Positions 24,415 to 32,701 of a stretch of 59,083 nt of DNA are shown piece after piece. Where the stretch lies: contig CAILHY010000030.1 of NCBI GenBank assembly GCA_903834145.1, positions 1-59,083 of the forward strand, read 5' to 3'. Every line of letters starts with the position of its first letter. Position 1 is the stretch's first letter. Source of the stretch: an uncultured Actinomycetes bacterium (GTDB lineage Bacteria; Actinomycetota; Actinomycetes; Nanopelagicales; Nanopelagicaceae). The position numbers were made by a program, and so were the translations under genes. The notes under the pieces are model-generated. The model was not told the DNA's origin. It ran no database searches and worked only from the letters and a program-made list of their open reading frames with translations.

Positions 24415-25050
24415 TTATCTGGGAGAAGCAAAAAGCAAAGTGGCTGCCAAGAAAAGAATTCCTGCCGCAGAAAATGCCGTCAGCGCCCTGCGCACCTTCG
24501 GTTTTGCTAATTGAACTGAGGCCTTATCAACTGCTCCTATTAAAAAGGTATACCAACCTGTTGATACCAGAGCTTGCACGCAGCCCAAAATAAATATTCC
24601 TAACCCAAGCGAGAAACTCTTAGGAACAAATTGAGGGATGAAAGCAACAGCAAAGACAGCAGCTTTCACATTTGTGAGGTTGGTGAGTAGCCCCAATCGA
24701 TATGCCGCGCCAATGCCGGTCTTCGCACTTCCTTCATAATCGAATTTGCCGTATTCATTGCGAAGAGTGAGCAACGTTTGAATGCTCAAGAAGACCAAGA
24801 AGGCAACGCCCGTGTATTTGAGTATGTTGTAGGCAGTATGTGAATGTGCGAAAACTTCACTTAAACCAATTCCTGATGCAGCCCCCCAGATAATAAGTCC
24901 GGAACTATTTCCTGCAACGGAGGTAAATGCTGCGCGCCGTCCACCGACAATGGATTGACGAAGAACCATGGCAACACCTTGTCCAGGCACGATGGCCAAC
25001 AAGAGTGATGTCAGCGCAAATGCAGGGATTACCTTCAGAAGTTCGAACAT
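24415..25050 (-). CDS. LysE/RhtB-family amino-acid exporter
   Basis: 211 residues, the usual family length, with about six hydrophobic segments. The N-terminal motif SLLLAIVPGQGVAMVLRQS matches the conserved PGP/PGQ region of LysE/RhtB translocators, and GRRAAFTSVAGNSSGL follows as in the family. These inner-membrane proteins export amino acids or related small molecules by proton antiport; the substrate is not inferable. It is the last gene of a tight minus-strand operon, 6 nt after the class II amidotransferase, with an AGGGA ribosome binding site. Its position suggests overflow protection for a nitrogen compound handled by the operon. Confidence 0.85.
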   Translation of the reverse strand: MFELLKVIPAFALTSLLLAIVPGQGVAMVLRQSIVGGRRAAFTSVAGNSSGLIIWGAASGIGLSEVFAHSHTAYNILKYTGVAFLVFLSIQTLLTLRNEYGKFDYEGSAKTGIGAAYRLGLLTNLTNVKAAVFAVAFIPQFVPKSFSLGLGIFILGCVQALVSTGWYTFLIGAVDKASVQLAKPKVRRALTAFSAAGILFLAATLLFASPR

Positions 25051-25056
25051 GTATCC

Positions 25057-25797
25057 CTAGAGTGCGAGGATTGTTGTTTGTAAAGTGTCGCGATCGACAA
25101 TCATGATGTGGTGATTGGGCAGATTGGCCCAGCCAGGTTGATTCCAACCAGAGGATGCGACTAATACCCCATCACTATCGGTGCGGTAATTAAGTTCGTA
25201 GTAATCCTCTTGCGCCCAATCAGGGCGGCGATCGGGATGGAATTCGCAGACAACAACCATCGTCTTCTCGTTCAAGAGCATGGCGTTAATGCTGGAGTAA
25301 TCCATGGAGGCCATGACCTCTTGAACGCCCTTGGTAACGCCTTCAACGAAACCATGTTCTTCAATCATGCTCATGAGGAAGTAGAAATATCGTTCGCTGT
25401 CGGTATCACCAGCAATAAGAGAGGTGAACTTCGGTGAAATGTGTGGTTCTAGCACTGAGGGAGGATTTATTGAGCCATTGTGAATAAAAGTGAAATCTTG
25501 GTAGACAAATGGATGCGTGTTGTTTTCGCTCACCGGTAAACCCTTAGTAGCCCAACGCAAATGAAGAAGCGCGCCATCCACATTGGCTTCGTGAATGGCC
25601 TTTTCAAAATCTGGACTCGTGGCCGCAACTTCAGGAGCGCGATCAAAATGAGCATCGTGTTGATCGTGGTTGATAGTGGCTACTCCCCAACCATCACAAT
25701 GAATGGATGAGAGTGCAACGAATTCGGAGAAATCAGAGCCAACGATTTCGTCAAAGGTGGTCTTATCGTTGGAAACGAATCCCATCAACCGGCACAT
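25057..25797 (-). CDS. Class II glutamine amidotransferase (EgtC/YafJ-like)
   Basis: 246 residues beginning MCRLMGF, so removal of the initiator Met would expose the N-terminal nucleophile Cys2. Other Ntn-hydrolase motifs are HCDGWGVA, LLHLRWATKG, NTHPFVYQDFTFIHNGSI and AGDTDSERYF. The family (EgtC of ergothioneine synthesis, YafJ) cleaves gamma-glutamyl amide bonds in the cytoplasm. No ergothioneine genes are nearby, so EgtC function is not supported. It sits 6 nt downstream of the GlpB-like flavoprotein and 6 nt upstream of the LysE exporter, which suggests it removes a gamma-glutamyl or amide group in the operon's pathway. Confidence 0.85.
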   Translation of the reverse strand: MCRLMGFVSNDKTTFDEIVGSDFSEFVALSSIHCDGWGVATINHDQHDAHFDRAPEVAATSPDFEKAIHEANVDGALLHLRWATKGLPVSENNTHPFVYQDFTFIHNGSINPPSVLEPHISPKFTSLIAGDTDSERYFYFLMSMIEEHGFVEGVTKGVQEVMASMDYSSINAMLLNEKTMVVVCEFHPDRRPDWAQEDYYELNYRTDSDGVLVASSGWNQPGWANLPNHHIMIVDRDTLQTTILAL

Positions 25798-25803
25798 TAA
25801 CTT

Positions 25804-26727
25804 TTATCCATTCTTGAGAGCAGATGCTGATGATACATGGGAAGCAATGAGCCTCGCGCTCTCGCGAGCCTGCAGCGCACATTGATCAGCGGATTTAATC
25901 GGTAATTCAAGATTTCCGATGCTAAAGACACCGGGAGCACCAATGGGTGATCGACGAAGTAATTCGTTATCCGGGATCCAATTACCTGTGAATATAACTG
26001 TGTCACATTCAATCCTCGATGTATGTCCTGCTTTATCCTGAAGGACAACACCGCTGACTCGAGAATTGCCAAGAATCTCAATGAGTTGAGTTCCGGCAAG
26101 AAAGCGGAATCGGTAGAAGAGTTTCGTCAGTAGCACAGCTCCGGGCACGCTGTGATGTTTCAGCTGATCTGTAATCATGGCAACAGTTTTTACTTTCGCA
26201 TGAGAGAGAGTCATTAGCGCAGAGAAACTCACATGCTCTGCCCCGATGATGACTGCCTTAGCGCCCACTTCTAAATGACGCAGGTAGACCGCCTGTTGCA
26301 ACGATCCTGTCGTGTAAATTCCTGCAGGTCTTGCACCCGGAACCATCCGTGCATTGCGCGCGCGCTCACGTGCTCCTGTTGCAAGAACAATCGCTTGTGC
26401 GTGGATGATTTCGATTCCAGCTTGCGATGTGGTCTCAACGCTTGTTCCTTGCGTCCAATTCGTTGCGGTAGTGGCTGTAGAAATAACAACGCCGGCCTTG
26501 AGCGCTTTAGCAACGTAGGTTTTCGCATAAGCGGGCCCCGTCATGAACTTTCCTAGATCACGTATTCCATATCCCAGGTGATTGGAATGTCTGGGAACGC
26601 CACCTGCCTGTGCTTCGCGTTCGATTACTCGAACAGCGCCAACGCCTAACTTCTTTAATTCAATGGCGCACGATAAACCTGCAGGTCCGCCGCCAATAAT
26701 GAGAACATCAACCGCGGAAGTTTTCAT
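25804..26727 (-). CDS. FAD/NAD-dependent oxidoreductase (GlpB/HcnB-like)
   Basis: 307 residues with a two-dinucleotide-binding-domain flavoprotein layout. The FAD motif IIGGGPAGLSCAIEL is at about residues 10-24, AIVLATGARER marks the ATG segment, a second nucleotide-binding region is KAVIIGAEHVSFSALMT, and a late FSIGNLELPIKSADQC segment closes the FAD site. No redox-active CxxC is visible. Such subunits pair with a GlpA-like dehydrogenase, as in Thermotoga/Firmicutes glycerol operons or opine and hydrogen-cyanide oxidases. Its start overlaps the GlpA-like stop by 4 nt, in keeping with a hetero-oligomer. Confidence 0.82.
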   Translation of the reverse strand: MKTSAVDVLIIGGGPAGLSCAIELKKLGVGAVRVIEREAQAGGVPRHSNHLGYGIRDLGKFMTGPAYAKTYVAKALKAGVVISTATTATNWTQGTSVETTSQAGIEIIHAQAIVLATGARERARNARMVPGARPAGIYTTGSLQQAVYLRHLEVGAKAVIIGAEHVSFSALMTLSHAKVKTVAMITDQLKHHSVPGAVLLTKLFYRFRFLAGTQLIEILGNSRVSGVVLQDKAGHTSRIECDTVIFTGNWIPDNELLRRSPIGAPGVFSIGNLELPIKSADQCALQARESARLIASHVSSASALKNG

Positions 26728-28094
26728 TTTTTACCTGCTAACAGAGTTCGAAGTTCAGCATGACAATAGAAACCTTGGCATCGACCAAGACCTGCCCGCG
26801 TTCTGCGCCCAAGCCCGCCTAACGTCGTCGCGGGAATATCGCTCGTCAACGCGTCTTCAATTTCTCCCCGGCTAACTCGTTCGCAGTGACAAATGATTTC
26901 TCCATATTGTTTCTTGCCGTGAATGAGCGCATCATCTTGATAGGGGCGCACTCCAGCCTCACCCAGATTAGGCATCTTTATTGGTGGCAATGGTGACGCG
27001 ATACCCAGATCCACTCCAGCCTCCTGAAGTAATCCGCATACATATTGGGCAATAGCCATGGAAGCAGTGAGACCTGTAGACCGAATTCCCCCAACTGTGA
27101 TTAGGTTCTTTTCTTTTCGTAGGAAGATTTGATAGTCACTATGTTCACTTGCAGCTCGAAGACCGGCGTACATGGTCGTGACCTCTTCTTGGAACAAGGC
27201 GGGTGCGATCTTGGAACCCTTGGCTTTAAGGAAATCAATTCCATTGGCAGTTGTCGAGGTATCGCTTTTGTCGCCAATGTTCTGCGCCGTTGGGCCCAAC
27301 ATAATATTTCCAAAGACCGTGGGTGAAACCAGGACGCCTTTGCCCATAGATGAGGGCACAGGCAAGATGATGCGGGAAATCAGCGACCTCGCTAACTTGT
27401 CGAAGACCAAGAGTTCACCTTTGCGAGGTGTAATCGTGAAATCGTGAAACCCAAATAAGTTATCGATTTCATCCGAGTACAGCCCTGCCACGTTAATGAC
27501 AAACCTTGTGTGCACATCACCTACGTTGGTGATGAGTGTATGAATCTCTTCTTTCGTGCTGACTGAGTTAACTTTTGTATTCAAAAAAATTTTTATGCCC
27601 GAGCGTTTAGCTTGCGTTGCATAGGCCACAGTTGTAGACCACGGATCGATGATCCATTCATCCGGAACAGTCAGAGCTCCGAGTGCGCCAGGGCCTAAGT
27701 TTGGTTCGAGCTCGTACACTTTTTTCGAAACTATAATTTCACAATCGTTATAGCCGTTAGCGATTGCCTTTTCGGCAATCTTTGGCAAGTTCGCCAATTC
27801 TTCATCACTCCACGCAACAAGGAGTGCGCCAACAGGTTCGGTAGCGATGCCACTTTCTCGTGCATATTCCTTGAGTAGAAAATAGCCCTTCCTGACAAGG
27901 GATGACTCCAGTGATCCAGGCACCATATCGAAACCTGTATGCAATATCGCTGTGTTCGCTTTGGAGGTTGCATTTCCAACATCCTCGGACGAATCCAAAA
28001 GTGCTACCGAAATTTCGTAGTGGGAAAGTTCGCGAGCTATCGCAGAACCGACAACCCCCGCACCAATAATGACTACATCAAATACTTCAGGCAT
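26724..28094 (-). CDS. GlpA-like FAD dehydrogenase with BFD-type [2Fe-2S] domain
   Basis: 456 residues. The N-terminal DAO-type fold has FAD motif VVIIGAGVVGSAIAREL (about residues 7-23) and NTAILHTGFDMVPGS; the ending TVGGIRSTGLTASMAIAQYV is typical of glycerol-3-phosphate dehydrogenase-like proteins. The C-terminal ~55 residues are a bacterioferritin-associated-ferredoxin-like domain with four cysteines (CHCERVSRGEIEDA and GRCQGFYC) for a [2Fe-2S] cluster. With the GlpB-like partner it could oxidise a polyol phosphate such as sn-glycerol-3-phosphate and pass electrons on. It overlaps the kinase gene by 8 nt and its partner by 4 nt. Substrate inferred from context only. Confidence 0.85.
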   Translation of the reverse strand: MPEVFDVVIIGAGVVGSAIARELSHYEISVALLDSSEDVGNATSKANTAILHTGFDMVPGSLESSLVRKGYFLLKEYARESGIATEPVGALLVAWSDEELANLPKIAEKAIANGYNDCEIIVSKKVYELEPNLGPGALGALTVPDEWIIDPWSTTVAYATQAKRSGIKIFLNTKVNSVSTKEEIHTLITNVGDVHTRFVINVAGLYSDEIDNLFGFHDFTITPRKGELLVFDKLARSLISRIILPVPSSMGKGVLVSPTVFGNIMLGPTAQNIGDKSDTSTTANGIDFLKAKGSKIAPALFQEEVTTMYAGLRAASEHSDYQIFLRKEKNLITVGGIRSTGLTASMAIAQYVCGLLQEAGVDLGIASPLPPIKMPNLGEAGVRPYQDDALIHGKKQYGEIICHCERVSRGEIEDALTSDIPATTLGGLGRRTRAGLGRCQGFYCHAELRTLLAGKK

Positions 28095-29538
28095 GATCTA
28101 ATTCCAGCGATGCTTGCACCACAGTGCGCCATTTGCTCATGTACTCATCTGCTTGATCTGCGCTCCATTGTGGCTCATAACTTTGTGTCACTTCCCAATT
28201 CTTAAGGGTATCTTCGATGACAAGAGAGTGATCCATCGCAAGTGCACTCAACGATGCAACACCCATGGCAGTGGCATCAGGATAGGGAAAAACATCAATA
28301 GGAATTTGTGCCAAATTTGCCTGCATCTGCATGAGAGACTTCGCTTGCGTGAGTCCTCCATCCACTCGAAGCCGAGTAATCGGGGCTCCATCGGCGGACA
28401 TACAACTCATGAGTTCACTGACCTGCGCCGCAATTCCATCAATGACTGCGCGAGAAATTTCTTGACGTGTGGAGGCAAGAGTAAGCCCGCTGATGGCCGC
28501 TTTCGCCTCTGATTTCCAATGCGGGGCTCCATAGCCGACAAAACTTGGCGTAGCCAGGATCCCGGAATTTGTGCGGGCAAGTGAATCTATTTCCTCAACT
28601 TTAGCCAGCAGGCCCATATCCAAGAGCCATTGGACCGCGGAGGACGCTGCAAAAACTTGGCCATCGAGGTAATAGGCGTTCGAATTTCGAAGGGACCACC
28701 CCACCGATGTTGCTAAGCCGCGGGATGAAATGCGAGGGGAATCCCCAATGTTGGCGAGCAAGAAAGCGCCCGTTCCGTAGGTGCATTTTGCTTGACCTTC
28801 CTCAAAGCATCCTTGGGCAAAGAGCGCCGCAGGTTGGTCAACGATAATTCCCGCCAAGTCAAGGCCCTGAAGTTCTGGCACATCTGCATGAATAATTTGC
28901 CCAACGATTTCGTCATTGCGCAGCACTTGTGGCAGTTGATCTATCTCCACGCCCCACATCCGACATAAATCTGCATCCCATGACATGCAATGAATATCAA
29001 AAAGAAGCGTTCTGCTAGCGGTAGCCGCATCCGTGACGTATTTTCCTGTCAATCGCGCAATGAGCCACGAGTCCAGAGTAGTAATCACGCCATCAGGTTT
29101 GAGGGTTTCTCGCATCCATGTCATTTTCGGAGCGACGAAATATGGGTCGATAGCCAGACCAGTTTTTGCTAGGACGTGAGCCGAATATTCTGATCGTCTA
29201 TGTGCAACTGCGGCTGATCGAGAATCCTGCCAAACAATGATGGGCGTGTTTGCCTGGGTACCTTTTCTATCCCATGCGAGAATTGATTCACCTTGATTTG
29301 CAAGGGCCACTGAAGTCAGTGAGTGTTTGCCCTTTATTACATCGAGTGCTTGATGTGCTGCCAGCACGATGGAATTCCATACTTCTTCTGCATCGCATTC
29401 AACACCTCCGCCAGGAAGATGACGTAGATTAATTGCGCAGAATCCGCGAGAAAGCACTTCACCATCGTGCGCAATTACTAGAACCTTGGTGCCCGAAGTA
29501 CCTTGATCAATTGCCAGAGTTGCTTGTGGAAGTGCCAT
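28087..29538 (-). CDS. FGGY-family carbohydrate kinase, glycerol-kinase-like with altered substrate site
   Basis: 483 residues. FGGY landmarks: phosphate-1 motif AIDQGTSGTK (about 9-18), TGLAIDPYF, VDQPAALFAQ, YGTGAFLLAN, GYGAPHW and RVDGGLTQAKSLMQ. By alignment from memory with E. coli GlpK, Glu84, Tyr133 and Asp234 match its glycerol-contacting Glu84, Tyr135 and Asp245. The equivalent of Arg83 is Gly83 (NQGES against NQRET), so the substrate may not be glycerol. First gene of a five-gene operon (kinase, two flavoproteins, amidotransferase, exporter), divergent from an APC permease. A TACGAT box lies 7 nt before the ATG. Confidence 0.85.
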   Translation of the reverse strand: MALPQATLAIDQGTSGTKVLVIAHDGEVLSRGFCAINLRHLPGGGVECDAEEVWNSIVLAAHQALDVIKGKHSLTSVALANQGESILAWDRKGTQANTPIIVWQDSRSAAVAHRRSEYSAHVLAKTGLAIDPYFVAPKMTWMRETLKPDGVITTLDSWLIARLTGKYVTDAATASRTLLFDIHCMSWDADLCRMWGVEIDQLPQVLRNDEIVGQIIHADVPELQGLDLAGIIVDQPAALFAQGCFEEGQAKCTYGTGAFLLANIGDSPRISSRGLATSVGWSLRNSNAYYLDGQVFAASSAVQWLLDMGLLAKVEEIDSLARTNSGILATPSFVGYGAPHWKSEAKAAISGLTLASTRQEISRAVIDGIAAQVSELMSCMSADGAPITRLRVDGGLTQAKSLMQMQANLAQIPIDVFPYPDATAMGVASLSALAMDHSLVIEDTLKNWEVTQSYEPQWSADQADEYMSKWRTVVQASLELDHA

Positions 29539-29545
29539 TTGCTAA

Positions 29546-29551
29546 ATCGTA
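29546..29551 (-). promoter_or_regulatory. -10 box before the FGGY kinase
   Basis: TACGAT on the minus strand, 7 nt before the ATG at 29538; no ribosome binding site. It would drive the kinase-flavoprotein-amidotransferase-exporter operon. Confidence 0.45.
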
Positions 29552-29579
29552 GTCATCTGAGCGCATAAGTTGGCTAAAA

Positions 29580-29595
29580 ACGAAAAAGATTTCGT
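29580..29595. promoter_or_regulatory. Candidate operator in the divergent kinase/permease region
   Basis: A 16-bp inverted repeat, ACGAAA-N4-TTTCGT, lying 28 bp upstream of the kinase -10 box (over its -35 region) and about 90 bp upstream of the permease start. It could bind a dimeric regulator controlling both divergent operons. No regulator gene is in the window. Confidence 0.4.
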
Positions 29596-29687
29596 CCAAA
29601 TTACCGCATTAGTCCCTTCCAGTAGCCCTCTTTATAGGGTAAAAATATGCCACGGTCATCCGTGAAAAACCTAACATGGGAGTAGAA

Positions 29688-31238
29688 GTGAGCAATACGA
29701 CAAACGATGACGAACGCCGCTTAGCCGAACTCGGTTATAAACAAGAGCTCAATCGTTCTTGGAGCAGCTTTTCAAACTTCGCAATTTCATTTTCCATCAT
29801 TTCAATTCTTGCTGGATGCTTTACCACCTTTGCTCAGGCCTGGAACAACGGCGGACCTGTTGCAATTTCCCTAGGTTGGCCAGTTATCTCTTTATGTATT
29901 TTGATTATCGGATTCTGTATGTCAGAACTCGCATCTGCATATCCAACATCAGGTGGAATTTACTGGTGGGCATCCAAACTTGGTGGAGCAAAAGCTGGTT
30001 TCTATACCGGTTGGCTTAACTTGATTGGTTTGCTCGCAGTTGTTGCATCTGTTGCATACGGTGCAGCAAGTTTCTTGAACATCATCATCGGAGATCTTTC
30101 GCCTAAGTACGCCACGGGCTTCCTTGGTGGAGATTATTTGAAGCAACAATTCTTCTGGTTCTTTGTGATCCTCACACTTGTGACGCTGATCAATATCTAC
30201 AGCGGCCATATGCTGGCAGTTATTAACAACATCTCAGTGTGGTGGCATGTATTCGGTGCGGCCACCGTTATTGGCATTTTGATTTTTGTGCCAAAGCATC
30301 ACCAGACCATGCATTGGATGTTTACGACTCAGATCAATAACTCCGGCTTCGGTCAGAGCTCTTATTGGATCTACGTTCTTCCACTGGGCTTCTTGTTAAC
30401 TCAGTACACAATTACCGGCTTTGACGCATCTGCTCACCTTTCTGAAGAAACTCAAGGGGCGCACCTTGCAGCCGCTAAGGGAATTTGGAAGTCCATCTTC
30501 TACTCCGCAATTGGTGGATATGTCCTTCTTATGTCATTCCTTTACGTTGCAACAAACACCGATGTGATCAATTCCTTTGATCCAAAAGTCAATCCATTTG
30601 GCGGAGGATCTATCATCACCGTGCTTTACACAGCTCTCGGTGATGGTTTTGCATTCCGTTTAGTTATGGTCATTACAACCGCTGGACAACTCTTCTGCAC
30701 AACCGCTTGCCTTACATCATGTTCACGCATGATGTTCGCATTCTCGCGTGATGGAGCAGTTCCCGGAGGAAAGATTTGGAAGAAAGTTAACAAGCACCGC
30801 GTTCCTGTTAACGCTGTTCTATTTTCTTCTATCATCGCTCTTGTCATCACTTTGCCAGCTTTGTACAAGAGCCCAAGTGGTGCACCAACCGCGTTCTACG
30901 CCGTTGTATCTGTATCGGTTATTGGCCTCTACCTAGCATTCATGATTCCTATCTTCTTGCGCCTTCGCGCCGGAAGTAAGTTTGTGCCAGGTGAGTGGTC
31001 TCTTGGCTCCAAGTACAAGTGGATGGGCTTTATTGCGGTGGCAGAAATTGTCATTATTTCGGTCTACTTCATCCTTCCATTCTCCCCTACAGGTGTTCCA
31101 GGAAATAAGGCCTTTACATGGACTGCTGTGAACTACGCGCCAATCCTTACAGGAGCATCACTGCTCGTACTGTGGATCTGGTGGCATCTCTCAGTGAAAA
31201 AGTGGTTCAAAGGACCAATCCGTACCATCGATAACTAA
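29688..31238 (+). CDS. APC-superfamily amino-acid/amine permease
   Basis: 516 residues from GTG 29688, which has GGGAG 5 nt upstream; an ATG at 29676 would add four residues but has no such site. About twelve hydrophobic segments are present. The start (LAELGYKQELNRSWSSFSNFAISFSIISILAG) and ASAYPTSGGIYWWASKLGG mark the amino acid/choline transporter group of the APC superfamily, which includes GABA and choline permeases. Near the middle is GFDASAHLSEETQGA, typical of this group. It would import an amine or amino acid. The GS-like, aldehyde dehydrogenase and SDR genes follow on the same strand, but a strong terminator separates them. Confidence 0.88.
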   Translation: MSNTTNDDERRLAELGYKQELNRSWSSFSNFAISFSIISILAGCFTTFAQAWNNGGPVAISLGWPVISLCILIIGFCMSELASAYPTSGGIYWWASKLGGAKAGFYTGWLNLIGLLAVVASVAYGAASFLNIIIGDLSPKYATGFLGGDYLKQQFFWFFVILTLVTLINIYSGHMLAVINNISVWWHVFGAATVIGILIFVPKHHQTMHWMFTTQINNSGFGQSSYWIYVLPLGFLLTQYTITGFDASAHLSEETQGAHLAAAKGIWKSIFYSAIGGYVLLMSFLYVATNTDVINSFDPKVNPFGGGSIITVLYTALGDGFAFRLVMVITTAGQLFCTTACLTSCSRMMFAFSRDGAVPGGKIWKKVNKHRVPVNAVLFSSIIALVITLPALYKSPSGAPTAFYAVVSVSVIGLYLAFMIPIFLRLRAGSKFVPGEWSLGSKYKWMGFIAVAEIVIISVYFILPFSPTGVPGNKAFTWTAVNYAPILTGASLLVLWIWWHLSVKKWFKGPIRTIDN

Positions 31239-31267
31239 ATCGATAACTCAATCGATAACTCAATCGA
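31227..31267 (+). repeat. 12-bp tandem repeat spanning the permease stop codon
   Basis: Three and a half copies of ATCGATAACT(C/A)A with a 12-bp period; the first copy contains the TAA stop of the permease gene. It looks like slippage duplication of the gene end; the copies stay in frame and each would encode Ile-Asp-Asn. Confidence 0.85.
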
Positions 31268-31275
31268 AAAGAGAG

Positions 31276-31308
31276 GAAAACCCCGTCGCAGATTGCGGCG
31301 GGGTTTTC
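31276..31308 (+). terminator. Intrinsic terminator after the permease
   Basis: A 14-bp stem (GAAAACCCCGTCGC / GCGGCGGGGTTTTC, one T-G wobble) with a 5-nt loop and a following T-rich run, 37 nt after the permease stop. It should end the permease mRNA, so the GS-like gene needs its own promoter in the 31 nt that follow. Confidence 0.85.
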
Positions 31309-31339
31309 TTTATCTCCTGAAACTGGAATACTCGCGGGT

Positions 31340-32698
31340 ATGAGCTCATTAACAATTGAAGAACTTCGCGCAGGCGTAGCCAGCGGAGAAATTGATACCG
31401 TCGTCGTTGCGATGACCGACATGCAAGGTCGACTTGTAGGAAAACGAATTCACGGCCAATATTTTCTTGATGACACACTCAAGCATGGCACTGAGGGATG
31501 CAACTATCTCTTAGCCGTTGATATGGAAATGAATACCGTTGACGGATATGAAATGTCTTCATGGGAGCGCGGCTATAGCGACTTTGTTATGTCTCCAGAT
31601 ATGTCCACCCTGCGTCGAATTCCGTGGCAACCTGGAGCCGTGATGGTTCTTGCCGATGTGAAGTGGCTCGATGGAAAAGATGTTGTTGCATCCCCTCGAC
31701 AAGTTTTGCGTAAGCAGATTGCCGCCCTGGCCGATGCAGGAATGCAACCGATGGTCGGTACTGAACTTGAATTCGTTCTCTTTAATAACTCGTACGAGGA
31801 TGCTTGGGATAAGCACTACATCGGATTAACTCCCGCCAACCAATACAACGTGGACTATTCCATTCTTGGTGGATCTCGGGTTGAGCCTCTCATGCGCTCG
31901 ATTCGTTTAGGTATGGCTGGCGCCGGTATGACCGTGGAATCGATCAAGGGTGAATGTAACTTTGGTCAGCATGAGATTGCCTTCCATTACTCCGACGCAC
32001 TCAGCAACTGCGATAACCACGTCATCTACAAAAATGGCGCCAAAGAAATCGTTGCCGCTGCAGGGCACGCGCTGACCTTTATGGCTAAGCCCAATGAAAA
32101 AGAGGGCAATTCATCTCATATCCACTGCTCCTTCCGTGGATTAGATGGCTCCATGATCATGGCCGATGATGTAGATAAAGAACACGGCTTGAGCGATGTT
32201 GGCCGCTGGTTCATTGCTGGGCAGGTTGCTCACCTTCGCGAACTCTCTCTTCTCTTTGCCCCCAACATCAACTCCTACAAACGATATGTGCCTGGATCTT
32301 TTGCTCCAACTGCAATCCGTTGGGGACGCGATAACCGCACCTGCTCACTTCGTTTAGTAGGACATGGTGAATCCTTGCGCTTGGAGAACCGCGTACCAGG
32401 GGGCGACGTCAATCCATACATGGCCGTTGCTGGAATTATTGCTGCAGGCCTTGATGGCATTAAGAACAAGATGGCACTGGAACCCGCCTTTGAAGGAAAC
32501 GCTTATGCATCAGATTCTGCTCGCGTGCCATCAACAATGCTCGAGGCAAGAAATCTGTGGGCAAATAGTGCGTGGGTGAAGGAAGCCTTTGGCGCTGAAG
32601 TGCAAGCCCACTACACAAATATGGCGGATATTGAAATGGCCGCCTATGGCAAAGCAGTTACCAGCTGGGAACTATTCCGCAACTTCGAAAGGTCTTAA
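31340..32698 (+). CDS. Glutamine-synthetase-family ligase (gamma-glutamyl-amine synthetase-like)
   Basis: 452 residues, full length for the family. ATP/glutamate-site motifs are present: Glu142/Glu144 (GTELEF), Glu205 and Glu212 (GECNFGQHE), His260-x-His262, SYKRYVPGSFAP around Arg315, and RLENRVPGGDVNP. The DGSS ammonium loop of true glutamine synthetase is missing; instead the N-terminal domain reads VDMEMNTVDGYEMSSWERG, as in PuuA/GlnA3/GlnA4-type enzymes that join glutamate to amines using ATP. The amine (polyamine, ethanolamine or other) cannot be read from sequence. Neighbouring permease, aldehyde dehydrogenase and SDR fit a catabolic role. No ribosome binding site is seen; a weak AATACT box lies 7 nt upstream. 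Confidence 0.85.
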   Translation: MSSLTIEELRAGVASGEIDTVVVAMTDMQGRLVGKRIHGQYFLDDTLKHGTEGCNYLLAVDMEMNTVDGYEMSSWERGYSDFVMSPDMSTLRRIPWQPGAVMVLADVKWLDGKDVVASPRQVLRKQIAALADAGMQPMVGTELEFVLFNNSYEDAWDKHYIGLTPANQYNVDYSILGGSRVEPLMRSIRLGMAGAGMTVESIKGECNFGQHEIAFHYSDALSNCDNHVIYKNGAKEIVAAAGHALTFMAKPNEKEGNSSHIHCSFRGLDGSMIMADDVDKEHGLSDVGRWFIAGQVAHLRELSLLFAPNINSYKRYVPGSFAPTAIRWGRDNRTCSLRLVGHGESLRLENRVPGGDVNPYMAVAGIIAAGLDGIKNKMALEPAFEGNAYASDSARVPSTMLEARNLWANSAWVKEAFGAEVQAHYTNMADIEMAAYGKAVTSWELFRNFERS

Positions 32699-32701
32699 TT
32701 C

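Noticed and set aside
25057..25797. Assigning the class II amidotransferase as EgtC of ergothioneine synthesis
   Set aside because: No egtA, egtB, egtD or egtE homologue is nearby; its operon partners are a polyol-type kinase and flavoproteins.
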